49,780 nucleotides of DNA from positions 1 through 49,780 of the forward strand of contig JAGONC010000024.1 in NCBI GenBank assembly GCA_017993235.1, read 5' to 3'. The first letter of the stretch is position 1. Each line of letters begins with the position of its first letter. The translations under genes were made by a program, and so were the position numbers. Below, piece after piece: positions 1 to 6,923 of this stretch. The DNA is from Lentimicrobiaceae bacterium. Its GTDB lineage: Bacteria; Bacteroidota; Bacteroidia; Bacteroidales; JAGONC01. The notes under the pieces were generated by a model, which saw only the letters and a program-made list of their open reading frames with translations, was not told where the DNA came from and did not search any database.

Positions 1-984
1 ATGGTCCGATACGAAAATATTATGCTGCTCCAGTCCGGGTATGACCGTATCCATGCCCCAGTGCATCACCAGGGCTGAACAGGTGTAACCCAGTCGGCTG
101 ATCCGCCGGTGAGCCCTCCCCCGGGGTAATAATTCCTGGTAGACATACGGCAGATCCGCATTGGCTAGGACGATGTCCGCCGGGAAAAAATCACCGCTGG
201 CGGTAACAACCCCTTTCACCCTGCTGCCCGATACAGAGATCCCTGTTATCGCCGTCCGATAAAGGATCTCCGTTCCGTTTTCCAATGCAATGGACTCAAG
301 CACTTCAGCAATCCGGTTCATCCCACCGATCGGGAAAAATACACCGTCGGTCAGCTCCATAAAGGGTAACATGGAAAAAATGGCGGGTGCATGGAAGGGA
401 TCCTGCCCCACGTAAATATTCTGAAAAGTAAATGCAGTGCGCAGGTTTTCGTTCCGAAAATATTTCGATGCAAGCCGGTAATGATCCCCAAAAGCATTCA
501 CCCGCAGGAGCCTGGTCATACTGGAGGGATTGATGAACTGGAAAATATGGTCATAGTTTCGGTCAATGATATGTTTCATCGACATCCGGTATGCATATAT
601 GCTATTATCCATGTAACGCAGGAAAGGCAAAAAGCTTCCCGGTTCCATTTTTTCAAGCTGCGACTGCATCCTTGCCAGGTCGGACGAAAAGTCAAGGGAT
701 TGTCCATCCGGGAAATAAAGCCGGTAAGGGATCTCAAGGCGCTGCAGTTCAAGTGCATCAGCAATGGGTTTCCCCAGTTCCGCAAAGGTGCGTTCATACA
801 CCTGCGGCATCATCAACAATGTTGCACCGATGTCGAACCGATACCCTTCCGTGATAAAGGCAGCACAGCGGCCTCCCGGGAAAGCATTTTTTTCCATCAC
901 GGTGACGCGGTACCCGCTGCGTGCAAGATATCCCGCCGCCGTCAGCCCCGCCGTCCCCGCACCAATGATAACCACTGACTTCAT
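1..984 (-). CDS. CrtI-family phytoene desaturase / FAD-dependent oxidoreductase (3' part missing)
   Basis: The first 328 codons of a minus-strand gene that runs off the left edge. The start is the ATG at 984. The protein opens with an FAD-binding Rossmann motif (VVIIGAGTAGLTAAGYLARS), a following acidic residue in VTVMEK, and the FPGGRC segment typical of CrtI/amine-oxidase-like desaturases. Further in are YRFDIGATLLMMP and PIGGMNRIAEVLE, which match the carotenoid desaturase layout. The family introduces double bonds into phytoene or related polyenes, or isomerises carotenoids, using FAD at the membrane. The rest of the gene and any crt partners lie outside the window, so the exact substrate cannot be told. 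The neighbour at 1092 is divergent. Family assignment is confident; carotenoid specificity is inferred. Confidence 0.85.
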   Translation of the reverse strand, partial: MKSVVIIGAGTAGLTAAGYLARSGYRVTVMEKNAFPGGRCAAFITEGYRFDIGATLLMMPQVYERTFAELGKPIADALELQRLEIPYRLYFPDGQSLDFSSDLARMQSQLEKMEPGSFLPFLRYMDNSIYAYRMSMKHIIDRNYDHIFQFINPSSMTRLLRVNAFGDHYRLASKYFRNENLRTAFTFQNIYVGQDPFHAPAIFSMLPFMELTDGVFFPIGGMNRIAEVLESIALENGTEILYRTAITGISVSGSRVKGVVTASGDFFPADIVLANADLPYVYQELLPRGRAHRRISRLGYTCSALVMHWGMDTVIPGLEQHNIFVSDH

Positions 985-1021
985 AAATACAAATGACGGG
1001 AGATTTTACTAATAGTTACAA

Positions 1022-1044
1022 CGCATGATAAAATTTTTCATGCG
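1022..1044. repeat. Hairpin in the divergent crtI/cyclase intergenic region
   Basis: A perfect 7-bp inverted repeat (CGCATGA / TCATGCG) with a 9-nt A/T loop lies between the two divergent genes starting at 984 and 1092. It could be an operator or an mRNA leader hairpin. No exact Bacteroidota promoter box was found beside it, so the role is open. Confidence 0.4.
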
Positions 1045-1091
1045 ACCTTAATGAAATTTACCGTTATTTTGAAAAGAAAAATAATGATACC

Positions 1092-1889
1092 ATGAACCGA
1101 CTTGCAGTCATTTCGATACTCTTCCTGCTTGCAACAGGTTGCAGCCAGCATCGCGATCCTCTGGATGTCCTCAGGAACGGTCAGTGGCTCGATCTCACCT
1201 GGTCATTTGATGAACATTCGGTCTACTGGCCTACCAACATCCCTTTTTCCCATGATACGGTCTTTGCAGGGATCAATGATAAAGGTTATTACTACTCCTC
1301 CTATAAATTCAGTGCCGAGGAGCATGGAGGCACACACTTCGATGCACCCATCCATTTTGCGCAGGGTGGCAATAGTGTCGAAAAGGTACCGGTGGAACAG
1401 CTTACAGGGGAGGGAATCGTGGTCGATGTCTCTACGAAGGTGGCATCAAACAGCGATTACCTGATCACTGCCACCGACCTGCAGGACTGGGAAAAGCAGC
1501 ACGGCAGGATACCCGATGATGCGATCATTTTGTTAAGGACAGGCTTCGGAAAATTTTATCCCGACAAGGAAACCTATACCGGTACCCTGCTGGCAGGGAC
1601 TGAAGGGGTGGCACATCTGCATTTCCCGGGTCTGCATCCCGATGCGGCACAATGGCTGGTCACTAACAGGAAGATCAAGGCAGTGGGCCTCGATACACCG
1701 AGCATCGATTACGGACAATCCCAGGATTTTATGACTCACCGTACGCTCTATGCTGCCGGATTGACCGCCTATGAGAATTTGGCCAACCTGGAAAAACTTC
1801 CTCCAAAGGGATTCTGGATCATGGCTTTTCCCATGAAGATCAAAGGAGGCAGCGGCGCCCCGCTGCGCATCGTCGCCCTTTTGCCTTAG
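1092..1889 (+). CDS. Cyclase family (kynurenine-formamidase-like) lipoprotein
   Basis: A 265-aa protein. It starts with a lipoprotein signal peptide whose lipobox LATGC places the lipidated Cys at residue 17, so it should be membrane anchored outside the cytoplasm. The metal-binding signature of the cyclase/KynB family, HGGTHFDAPIH, is at residues 78-88. A second conserved region, VGLDTPSIDYG, lies near the C-terminus. Known members hydrolyse amides or esters such as N-formylkynurenine through a divalent metal. A lipoprotein form suggests a periplasmic or surface substrate rather than cytosolic tryptophan catabolism, and no other tryptophan genes are nearby. The stop codon overlaps the convergent membrane-fusion-protein gene by four bases. 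Family is secure; substrate is unknown. Confidence 0.85.
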   Translation: MNRLAVISILFLLATGCSQHRDPLDVLRNGQWLDLTWSFDEHSVYWPTNIPFSHDTVFAGINDKGYYYSSYKFSAEEHGGTHFDAPIHFAQGGNSVEKVPVEQLTGEGIVVDVSTKVASNSDYLITATDLQDWEKQHGRIPDDAIILLRTGFGKFYPDKETYTGTLLAGTEGVAHLHFPGLHPDAAQWLVTNRKIKAVGLDTPSIDYGQSQDFMTHRTLYAAGLTAYENLANLEKLPPKGFWIMAFPMKIKGGSGAPLRIVALLP

Positions 1890-2989
1890 GAGGGTGAATT
1901 GGCTGGGGTTCCGTTGCCGATCTTGATCTTGTCATCTTTGGTAAGCCCCCCCAGGATCTCGATGTTGATCCCGTCGGAAAGGCCCGTTCTGACGTTTCTA
2001 CGCTCAAACTTCTGAGGTCCGGTTTCCACCTCCACAAAAGCCGTGTCCTTATCGAACTGCAGAAGGCTTTCCTGAATGGCCAGGACACTGTCCTTACGGT
2101 CGAGAACGATATCGGCATTAGCACTGTATCCAGCCCGTATAAAGGCCGAATCACTGAGTTTCACTGCAGCGCGGATCTCGAACTGAATGGCGCCATTCTC
2201 CTCGACGCCTTTAGGGGAGACGTGCTCCAGCACCGCATCGAAGCTCTGCTGGTCAATGGCACCGATGGTAAGGATCAATTTCATCCCTTCGCTGATCTTG
2301 CCCACTTCGGTCTCGTCAATATTCCCCTTGAAGATCATTTCTCCCATATCCGCCACCGTGGCGATTGCAGTGCCATCATTGAACGTATTGCTCTCGATGA
2401 CCGAACTGCCGACTTCCACCGGCACATCGAGCACCATGCCCGATATGGTCGACCGTACCAGCGTGTTGGTTTCCTTATGGGAATCCCTCGTCTGGCCATC
2501 CCGGATCAACTGCAGGTTATTTTCTGCGCTTTCAACCTCCTCCATCGCATTGAGGTAATCCAGCTCATAAGGTTCATATTCATTTTTAGAGATGACCTGC
2601 TGGTCGAAAAGCTGTTTCTGGCGGTCATAGCTCCTCTTCGCATTCTCCAGCGCAATTTTCGCCCGTGTCACCCTGGATTCAGCACTGTTCAGGTTGACCA
2701 TATTGGGTATGATCCGGATCCTGGCAATCACATCGCCCGTGCTGACATATTCACCGGCTTCAATAAAGATCTCATCGATGATACCGGATACTTTCGGTTT
2801 GATGATGATCTCCTTCCGGGGTACTACCGATCCCGTGGCCACGGTCTTTTTGATGATGGTGGTCACAAAGGGTGTGGCTGTTTCAAAAACCACGGTTTCC
2901 GCCTTCGACTTATTATACAGAAACCAGATGGTCCCGATGAAGACGGAGAGAACGATCACAAGAAGTGCAATTTTCAGTACTTTTTTCAT
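1886..2989 (-). CDS. Efflux RND/MacA-type periplasmic adaptor (membrane fusion protein)
   Basis: A 367-aa HlyD/MacA-like adaptor with one N-terminal membrane anchor (residues about 5-25). The biotinyl-lipoyl-like hairpin segment is at about 66-90 (GIIDEIFIEAGEYVSTGDVI), followed by a coiled-coil hairpin rich in Lys, Glu and Gln (about 100-165) and a beta-barrel part (IFKGNIDETEVGKISEGM). Such adaptors bridge a MacB-type ABC pump in the inner membrane to an outer-membrane TolC-like channel. It is the last gene of the operon that starts at 6237, 18 bases after the upstream permease gene. No TolC homologue is in the window, so the channel must be encoded elsewhere. The cargo could be a lipid, peptide or drug and cannot be told from sequence. 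Confidence 0.9.
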   Translation of the reverse strand: MKKVLKIALLVIVLSVFIGTIWFLYNKSKAETVVFETATPFVTTIIKKTVATGSVVPRKEIIIKPKVSGIIDEIFIEAGEYVSTGDVIARIRIIPNMVNLNSAESRVTRAKIALENAKRSYDRQKQLFDQQVISKNEYEPYELDYLNAMEEVESAENNLQLIRDGQTRDSHKETNTLVRSTISGMVLDVPVEVGSSVIESNTFNDGTAIATVADMGEMIFKGNIDETEVGKISEGMKLILTIGAIDQQSFDAVLEHVSPKGVEENGAIQFEIRAAVKLSDSAFIRAGYSANADIVLDRKDSVLAIQESLLQFDKDTAFVEVETGPQKFERRNVRTGLSDGINIEILGGLTKDDKIKIGNGTPANSPS

Positions 2990-3007
2990 GGTATAACAGG
3001 GATTATG

Positions 3008-4270
3008 TCATTCAAAGCGAATCGCATCAATGGGTTTAATACTGACTGCGCGCCGCGCCGGGATCATCCCGGCCAGCATACCGGATATGACCAGGATGGC
3101 CAGGGCCACCATTGCCATCTGGAAGTCAATCTCGGGATTCCTGAACATATTGCTGCTGGTCCCGGCTTTGGCCAGGGCTATATTCACTCCCTCGATGATG
3201 CCCACCCCGATCACCAGGCCGATGTATCCGGCTGCGGTTGTCAGGATCACCGATTCGGTGATCACCTGGCTCATGATGTTCCAGGGAGTGGCGCCGATGG
3301 CGCGCTGAATGCCAATCTCCTTGGTACGCTCCCTGACCACAATGAGCATAATGTTCGATACCCCCACCACGCCGGCAAACAGGGTGCCCGCTCCCACGAT
3401 CCAGATCAGGATACGGATACCGGTGAACAGTCCGGTCATTTTTTTATACTCTTTTTCCAGATTAAAGGAGCCGATAGCCCGCTGGTCTTCCGGGTGAATG
3501 CTATGCCGCTCAGCCAGTAATCGTTTGGCTTTGGTTTCAACCACGGAGGCCGGAACATCGGGATGGGAAGTAAAGGCGTACCACCCCACGATATCCCCAT
3601 AATTGTAGGTCTGCTGCAGGGAGGTGAAGGGTAGGAAGATCACCTGGTTTTCCCGTTCTGCCTGCTGGTCTGATTTTTTGGATTCAAACACGCCCACTAC
3701 CTGGAAATAAACTCCCTGGATCTTCAGATACTCTCCGATAGGATCTTCCCAGGTCTCGAACATGTCATTCTTTACCTTGGCCCCGATCACGGCCACTTTT
3801 CGGCGCTGATCAATATCCAGCTTATTGATGAACCGGCCCTCGATCATGTTCAGGGGGTCAATAAGCTGTATTTCAGGATAGTCACCGAAAATGGTGAATG
3901 AAGAGGTTCGGTCATTGCGGATAACATTGTTGGCTCCTCCCCCTCCCCAGGCCTGGATCCGGGGTGCGATCAGGTCGATTTCCGGGATCTTTTCTTTTAA
4001 TGCCTGGGTGTCATTATTTCTGAAGTTAAAATAACGGCCTCGCTGAAATCCTTTATAAGGCATGGTCGTGCGCTGGGTCCACATAAAGACACTGTTGGCG
4101 GCCATATTCCCGAAATCATAAAATACGGCATTCCGCAATCCATTGCCGCTGCCCATCATGATGACCAGCATGAAGATTCCCCAGAAGACCCCGAATGCCG
4201 TGAAAAACGTACGGAGCTTGTTCTTCCTCAGGGTGTAAAAGATCTCATTCCAGCGGTCTGCGTCAAACAT
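3008..4270 (-). CDS. MacB-like ABC transporter permease (second copy)
   Basis: A 420-aa FtsX/MacB-family permease. A first membrane helix at about 20-42 (TFFTAFGVFWGIFMLVI) is followed by a large periplasmic MacB-type domain (about 50-250). Three C-terminal helices form the FtsX domain (about 285-410), including the conserved GVSNIMLIVVRERTKEIGI segment and the ending GMIPARRAVSIKPIDAIR. It has no ATPase domain; that is the separate protein at 5521-6237. It is clearly paralogous to the upstream permease (4285-5517), so the two probably form a heterodimer around the shared ATPase. The neighbouring gene ends are 14 to 18 bases apart, consistent with one transcript. Confidence 0.92.
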   Translation of the reverse strand: MFDADRWNEIFYTLRKNKLRTFFTAFGVFWGIFMLVIMMGSGNGLRNAVFYDFGNMAANSVFMWTQRTTMPYKGFQRGRYFNFRNNDTQALKEKIPEIDLIAPRIQAWGGGGANNVIRNDRTSSFTIFGDYPEIQLIDPLNMIEGRFINKLDIDQRRKVAVIGAKVKNDMFETWEDPIGEYLKIQGVYFQVVGVFESKKSDQQAERENQVIFLPFTSLQQTYNYGDIVGWYAFTSHPDVPASVVETKAKRLLAERHSIHPEDQRAIGSFNLEKEYKKMTGLFTGIRILIWIVGAGTLFAGVVGVSNIMLIVVRERTKEIGIQRAIGATPWNIMSQVITESVILTTAAGYIGLVIGVGIIEGVNIALAKAGTSSNMFRNPEIDFQMAMVALAILVISGMLAGMIPARRAVSIKPIDAIRFE

Positions 4271-4284
4271 AATTAATCTGTTGA

Positions 4285-5517
4285 TTATTCATTCCTTAAG
4301 GCTTCAATGGGTCGGATGGCCGCGGCCTTGCGCGCGGGAATCAGGCCGGCAATGGCACCGGCCAGCACCAGGATCCCGGTGGCCATCAATGCTACCCTGA
4401 GATCCACTTCCGGATTCCTGAAAAAATTCTCACCATCCGAAAAATAAGGAGATATGAGTTCCAGCAGCCCCACACCTGCAATCAGTCCCAGATACCCTGC
4501 GAAAGCAGTGATCAGGATCGACTCCTGGAGGATCAGGCCGATGATCGATCCGGGAGTGGCTCCCAGCGACTTCCGTATGCCAATTTCTTTCGTACGCTCA
4601 TTCACCACCACGATCATGATGTTGCTCACTCCAACGATGCCGGCTATCAGGGTACCGATGCCGATGATCCAGATGAAGATCCGTATGCTCGAGAACAGGC
4701 TGAGAAATTTCTTGTATTCTTCAAAGGTGTTCCAGATGAACAGGGCCCGGTTATCTTCCGGATGGATCGTATGGCGCTTGCTCAGCTCCCTGCGGATGGA
4801 TTCCACGGTTTGCTTGCTCTGCTCAATGGTCACATCGCCTACGGTCAGGGAGATCTGGTTCAACTTATTTCCCCTGTTGAAGACACGCTGCGCGGTGGAA
4901 ATGGGAATGTAAACGCGGCTCAGGTCACGGTCGCCGCCGGGATCGGTAAAGATACCCACTACTTTGAATGGGATGCCTGCTACCATGATGTACTGATTCA
5001 CCGCCGGTTCTCCCTTGAACAGTTCCCTTTCAACCACTTCGCCCAGGGCCACGGATTTTCGGAATTCTTTGATGTCCAGCTCATTCAGGTATCTTCCCGA
5101 CTTGACCTGCAGTTTTTCCAGGTAAGCATAGTCGGGGTGGGTTGCAATGATGTCATAGGTTGCATAACGATTTTTATAGCTGATCGTGGTATTTTCCCAA
5201 ATACTGAACCGTCCGGCAGCATGGTCCACATTGGGCAGATCCCGGATGACGGAATGGTCGTCGTTGGTGAACTGGATGTTCCTGCCAGGCTTCAGCCCTT
5301 TATAGGCCATGGAGGTGGTTCCCTGGTTTACCCAGATGCTGTTGGTCGCATCATCCCTGAACTGCTCTTTTATCCCGTTCTCGAGTCCCTTTCCGGAGCC
5401 CAGCAGGATGATCAGCATGAAGATTCCCCATGCAACACTAAAGGCCGTCAGGAATGTCCGAAGCTTGTTCCTGCTGATCGTGCTGAAGATCTCCTGCCAT
5501 TTATCCACATCAAACAT
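4285..5517 (-). CDS. MacB-like ABC transporter permease (first copy)
   Basis: A 410-aa permease of the same FtsX/MacB type as the next gene. The N-terminal helix is around TFLTAFSVAWGIFMLIILLG, then comes a periplasmic domain and the FtsX core with GVSNIMIVVVNERTKEIGI and the terminal GLIPARKAAAIRPIEALR. The start MFDVDKWQEIF mirrors the paralogue's MFDADRWNEIF, which supports both starts. It lies only 3 bases downstream of the ATPase gene, so it is probably co-translated with it. Function: the transmembrane half of a mechanotransmission-type ABC exporter acting on periplasmic substrates with the adaptor at 1886-2989. Substrate unknown. Confidence 0.92.
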   Translation of the reverse strand: MFDVDKWQEIFSTISRNKLRTFLTAFSVAWGIFMLIILLGSGKGLENGIKEQFRDDATNSIWVNQGTTSMAYKGLKPGRNIQFTNDDHSVIRDLPNVDHAAGRFSIWENTTISYKNRYATYDIIATHPDYAYLEKLQVKSGRYLNELDIKEFRKSVALGEVVERELFKGEPAVNQYIMVAGIPFKVVGIFTDPGGDRDLSRVYIPISTAQRVFNRGNKLNQISLTVGDVTIEQSKQTVESIRRELSKRHTIHPEDNRALFIWNTFEEYKKFLSLFSSIRIFIWIIGIGTLIAGIVGVSNIMIVVVNERTKEIGIRKSLGATPGSIIGLILQESILITAFAGYLGLIAGVGLLELISPYFSDGENFFRNPEVDLRVALMATGILVLAGAIAGLIPARKAAAIRPIEALRNE

Positions 5518-5520
5518 GGA

Positions 5521-6237
5521 TCAGGGTATTACAGATTTCAATACAGGTTGTGGTTTACGGCTGCCGTTCATCTCATCGGTCACGATCATCCCGTCGTGAA
5601 GCCGGATGATCCTGTCGGTCCGGTGGGCAATGTCATTTTCATGAGTGACGATCAGGATCGTGATGCCCGATTGGTTGATCTCGTTGAAAAGATCCATCAC
5701 CTCATACGACGTTTGTGAATCGAGTGCTCCGGTCGGTTCGTCGGCCAGGATCACCTTCGGTTTTGACACCAGGGCTCGTGCAATGGCAATGCGTTGCTGC
5801 TGTCCGCCGGAAAGCTCATTGGGCATATGTTCTGCCCATTCAGCCAGCCCCATTTTTTCCAGCAGCTCCATGGCCACCAGATTCCGTTTCTTCCGGCTGA
5901 TGTTCCGGTAGTAAAGCGGAAGAGCCACATTCTCTATGGCGTTCTTAAATGAAATCAGGTTAAAGGACTGAAAGACAAATCCGATGTGACTGTTGCGAAA
6001 GCGGGCCACCTTCTTTTCGCTCATGTTCCTGATCCAGCGGCCATCCAGCCTGTACTCCCCGTCATCATAGGTGTCGAGCATACCGATAATATTCAGCAAC
6101 GTTGATTTGCCCGATCCTGATGAACCCATGATGGCCACCAGCTCTCCTTCGGTCACTTCCAGGTCGATCCCCTTGAGCACATGAAGCGAATTGGTCCCCG
6201 TAACATACGACTTATGAATGTTCTTCAGGGAAATCAT
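5521..6237 (-). CDS. ABC transporter ATP-binding protein (MacB/LolD type)
   Basis: A 238-aa ATPase and first gene of the efflux operon. It carries Walker A GSSGSGKST (about residues 38-46), signature LSGGQQQRIAIARAL (about 142-156), Walker B VILADEPTGALD and the switch His in VTHE. The family (MacB N-domain/LolD) powers FtsX-type permeases for lipoprotein handling or efflux. The order ATPase, permease, permease, adaptor differs from the common adaptor-first MacAB order. The promoter must lie in 6238-6400, but no box matching the Bacteroidota consensus was found on the minus strand there. Confidence 0.93.
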   Translation of the reverse strand: MISLKNIHKSYVTGTNSLHVLKGIDLEVTEGELVAIMGSSGSGKSTLLNIIGMLDTYDDGEYRLDGRWIRNMSEKKVARFRNSHIGFVFQSFNLISFKNAIENVALPLYYRNISRKKRNLVAMELLEKMGLAEWAEHMPNELSGGQQQRIAIARALVSKPKVILADEPTGALDSQTSYEVMDLFNEINQSGITILIVTHENDIAHRTDRIIRLHDGMIVTDEMNGSRKPQPVLKSVIP

Positions 6238-6573
6238 CGAGGTGAGGTTAAAATTTGATAATCGAAGGAATCTCCATGAATCATGCCATGTGAATTAACC
6301 ATATTATTATCAACTAATTAATAAATATTTATACGATGTTATACAGGCGACAGGTGTTCACTTATTTTACACTACCTGTCCAATTCTGACCATACCCTGA
6401 TGGACGACACCATTGCACAGGAGCCAAGGTTGGGTTGTATGCAGAAGAATTTCATCGGATTAGGACAATCAGCAATAAGTGAACAAGAGGATGAATGATC
6501 ATCACACCCGCAGGGTGCCGGGGCAAAAGTAAACAAATGGCATTGATTTGCTGTCAATTGAATTAGTTTTTTT
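6238..6573. other. Non-coding stretch upstream of the efflux operon
   Basis: About 335 bases that are A/T-rich next to the efflux operon. The only reading frame of note is a minus-strand one of 61 codons (6372-6557) without recognisable similarity, probably chance. The operon's promoter should be within it. No repeat, RNA gene or protein relic was recognised here; the relic begins further right. Confidence 0.5.
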
Positions 6574-6581
6574 TAATTTTG
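6574..6581 (+). promoter_or_regulatory. Promoter -7 box of the decayed gene
   Basis: TAATTTTG fits the Bacteroidota -7 consensus TAnnTTTG. A TTTG at 6547-6550 is the candidate -33 box, with a 23-base spacer (slightly longer than the usual 19-21). It sits just ahead of the pseudogene, suggesting its original promoter is still visible. Confidence 0.45.
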
Positions 6582-6592
6582 CCGACCCATTT

Positions 6593-6910
6593 ATTACATC
6601 ATTCAGGAAAAGATATTTGCTTTTAACCATACTATCGCTCATTTCTTTCATTGTCACAGCCCAGGCACCGCGGGCTTTCAACTAGCAGGCCGTGCTGCGG
6701 GAGTCTTCCGGAGCGCTGATCCGCGATCAGCAGGCACACATGCGCATGAGCATTCTCAAAGGATCCGACCGGGAGCACCAATTATACAATCCTGGGAACC
6801 ACGCAACTCGTAGCTGTCCCTTATGCTTTGCATGCCTCCCCGGCAACCAGCATGCTTTTCTTGTTTGCACAATGCAGGGATATTCCCTATCTTTATGCAT
6901 TGTTTCATTA
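6593..6910 (+). pseudogene. Relic of a secreted Bacteroidota protein with the FNYQAVLR...VPYALHA module
   Basis: Reading from 6593, a signal-peptide-like segment (KRYLLLTILSLISFIVTAQ) runs into APRAFN, an in-frame TAG stop at 6683-6685, and then QAVLRESSGALIRDQQ and MRMSILKGSDRE. In intact homologues this stretch reads FNYQAVLRD, so the stop replaces the Tyr codon. About 70 bases on, in a different frame from 6792, comes LGTTQLVAVPYALHASPATS, the conserved end of the same module. The middle of the module is therefore deleted, and the frame, start codon and Tyr are all broken. The module is typical of secreted Bacteroidota proteins and often precedes FISUMP domains, like those in the next gene. 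The promoter of that gene lies inside the relic. Confidence 0.75.
6864..6895 (+). promoter_or_regulatory. Promoter of the FISUMP gene
   Basis: TTTG (6864-6867), 20-base spacer, TATCTTTA (6888-6895). This matches TTTG-N19..21-TAnnTTTG except for the last base. Transcription would begin near 6900, giving a short leader before the ATG at 6924. Confidence 0.6.
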
Positions 6911-6923
6911 AATGATTGCCATC

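Noticed and set aside
391..1012. Three overlapping plus-strand frames at the left edge
   Set aside because: They are antisense to the CrtI-type gene, whose Rossmann motif is read on the minus strand from 984.
2222..3520. 432-codon open frame on the plus strand
   Set aside because: It lies antisense to the adaptor and permease genes, which have clear conserved motifs. The frame is a composition shadow rich in His, Asp and Gly without any recognisable domain.
4762..5718. 318-codon plus-strand frame
   Set aside because: Antisense shadow of the first permease and the ATPase; no domain, no start context.
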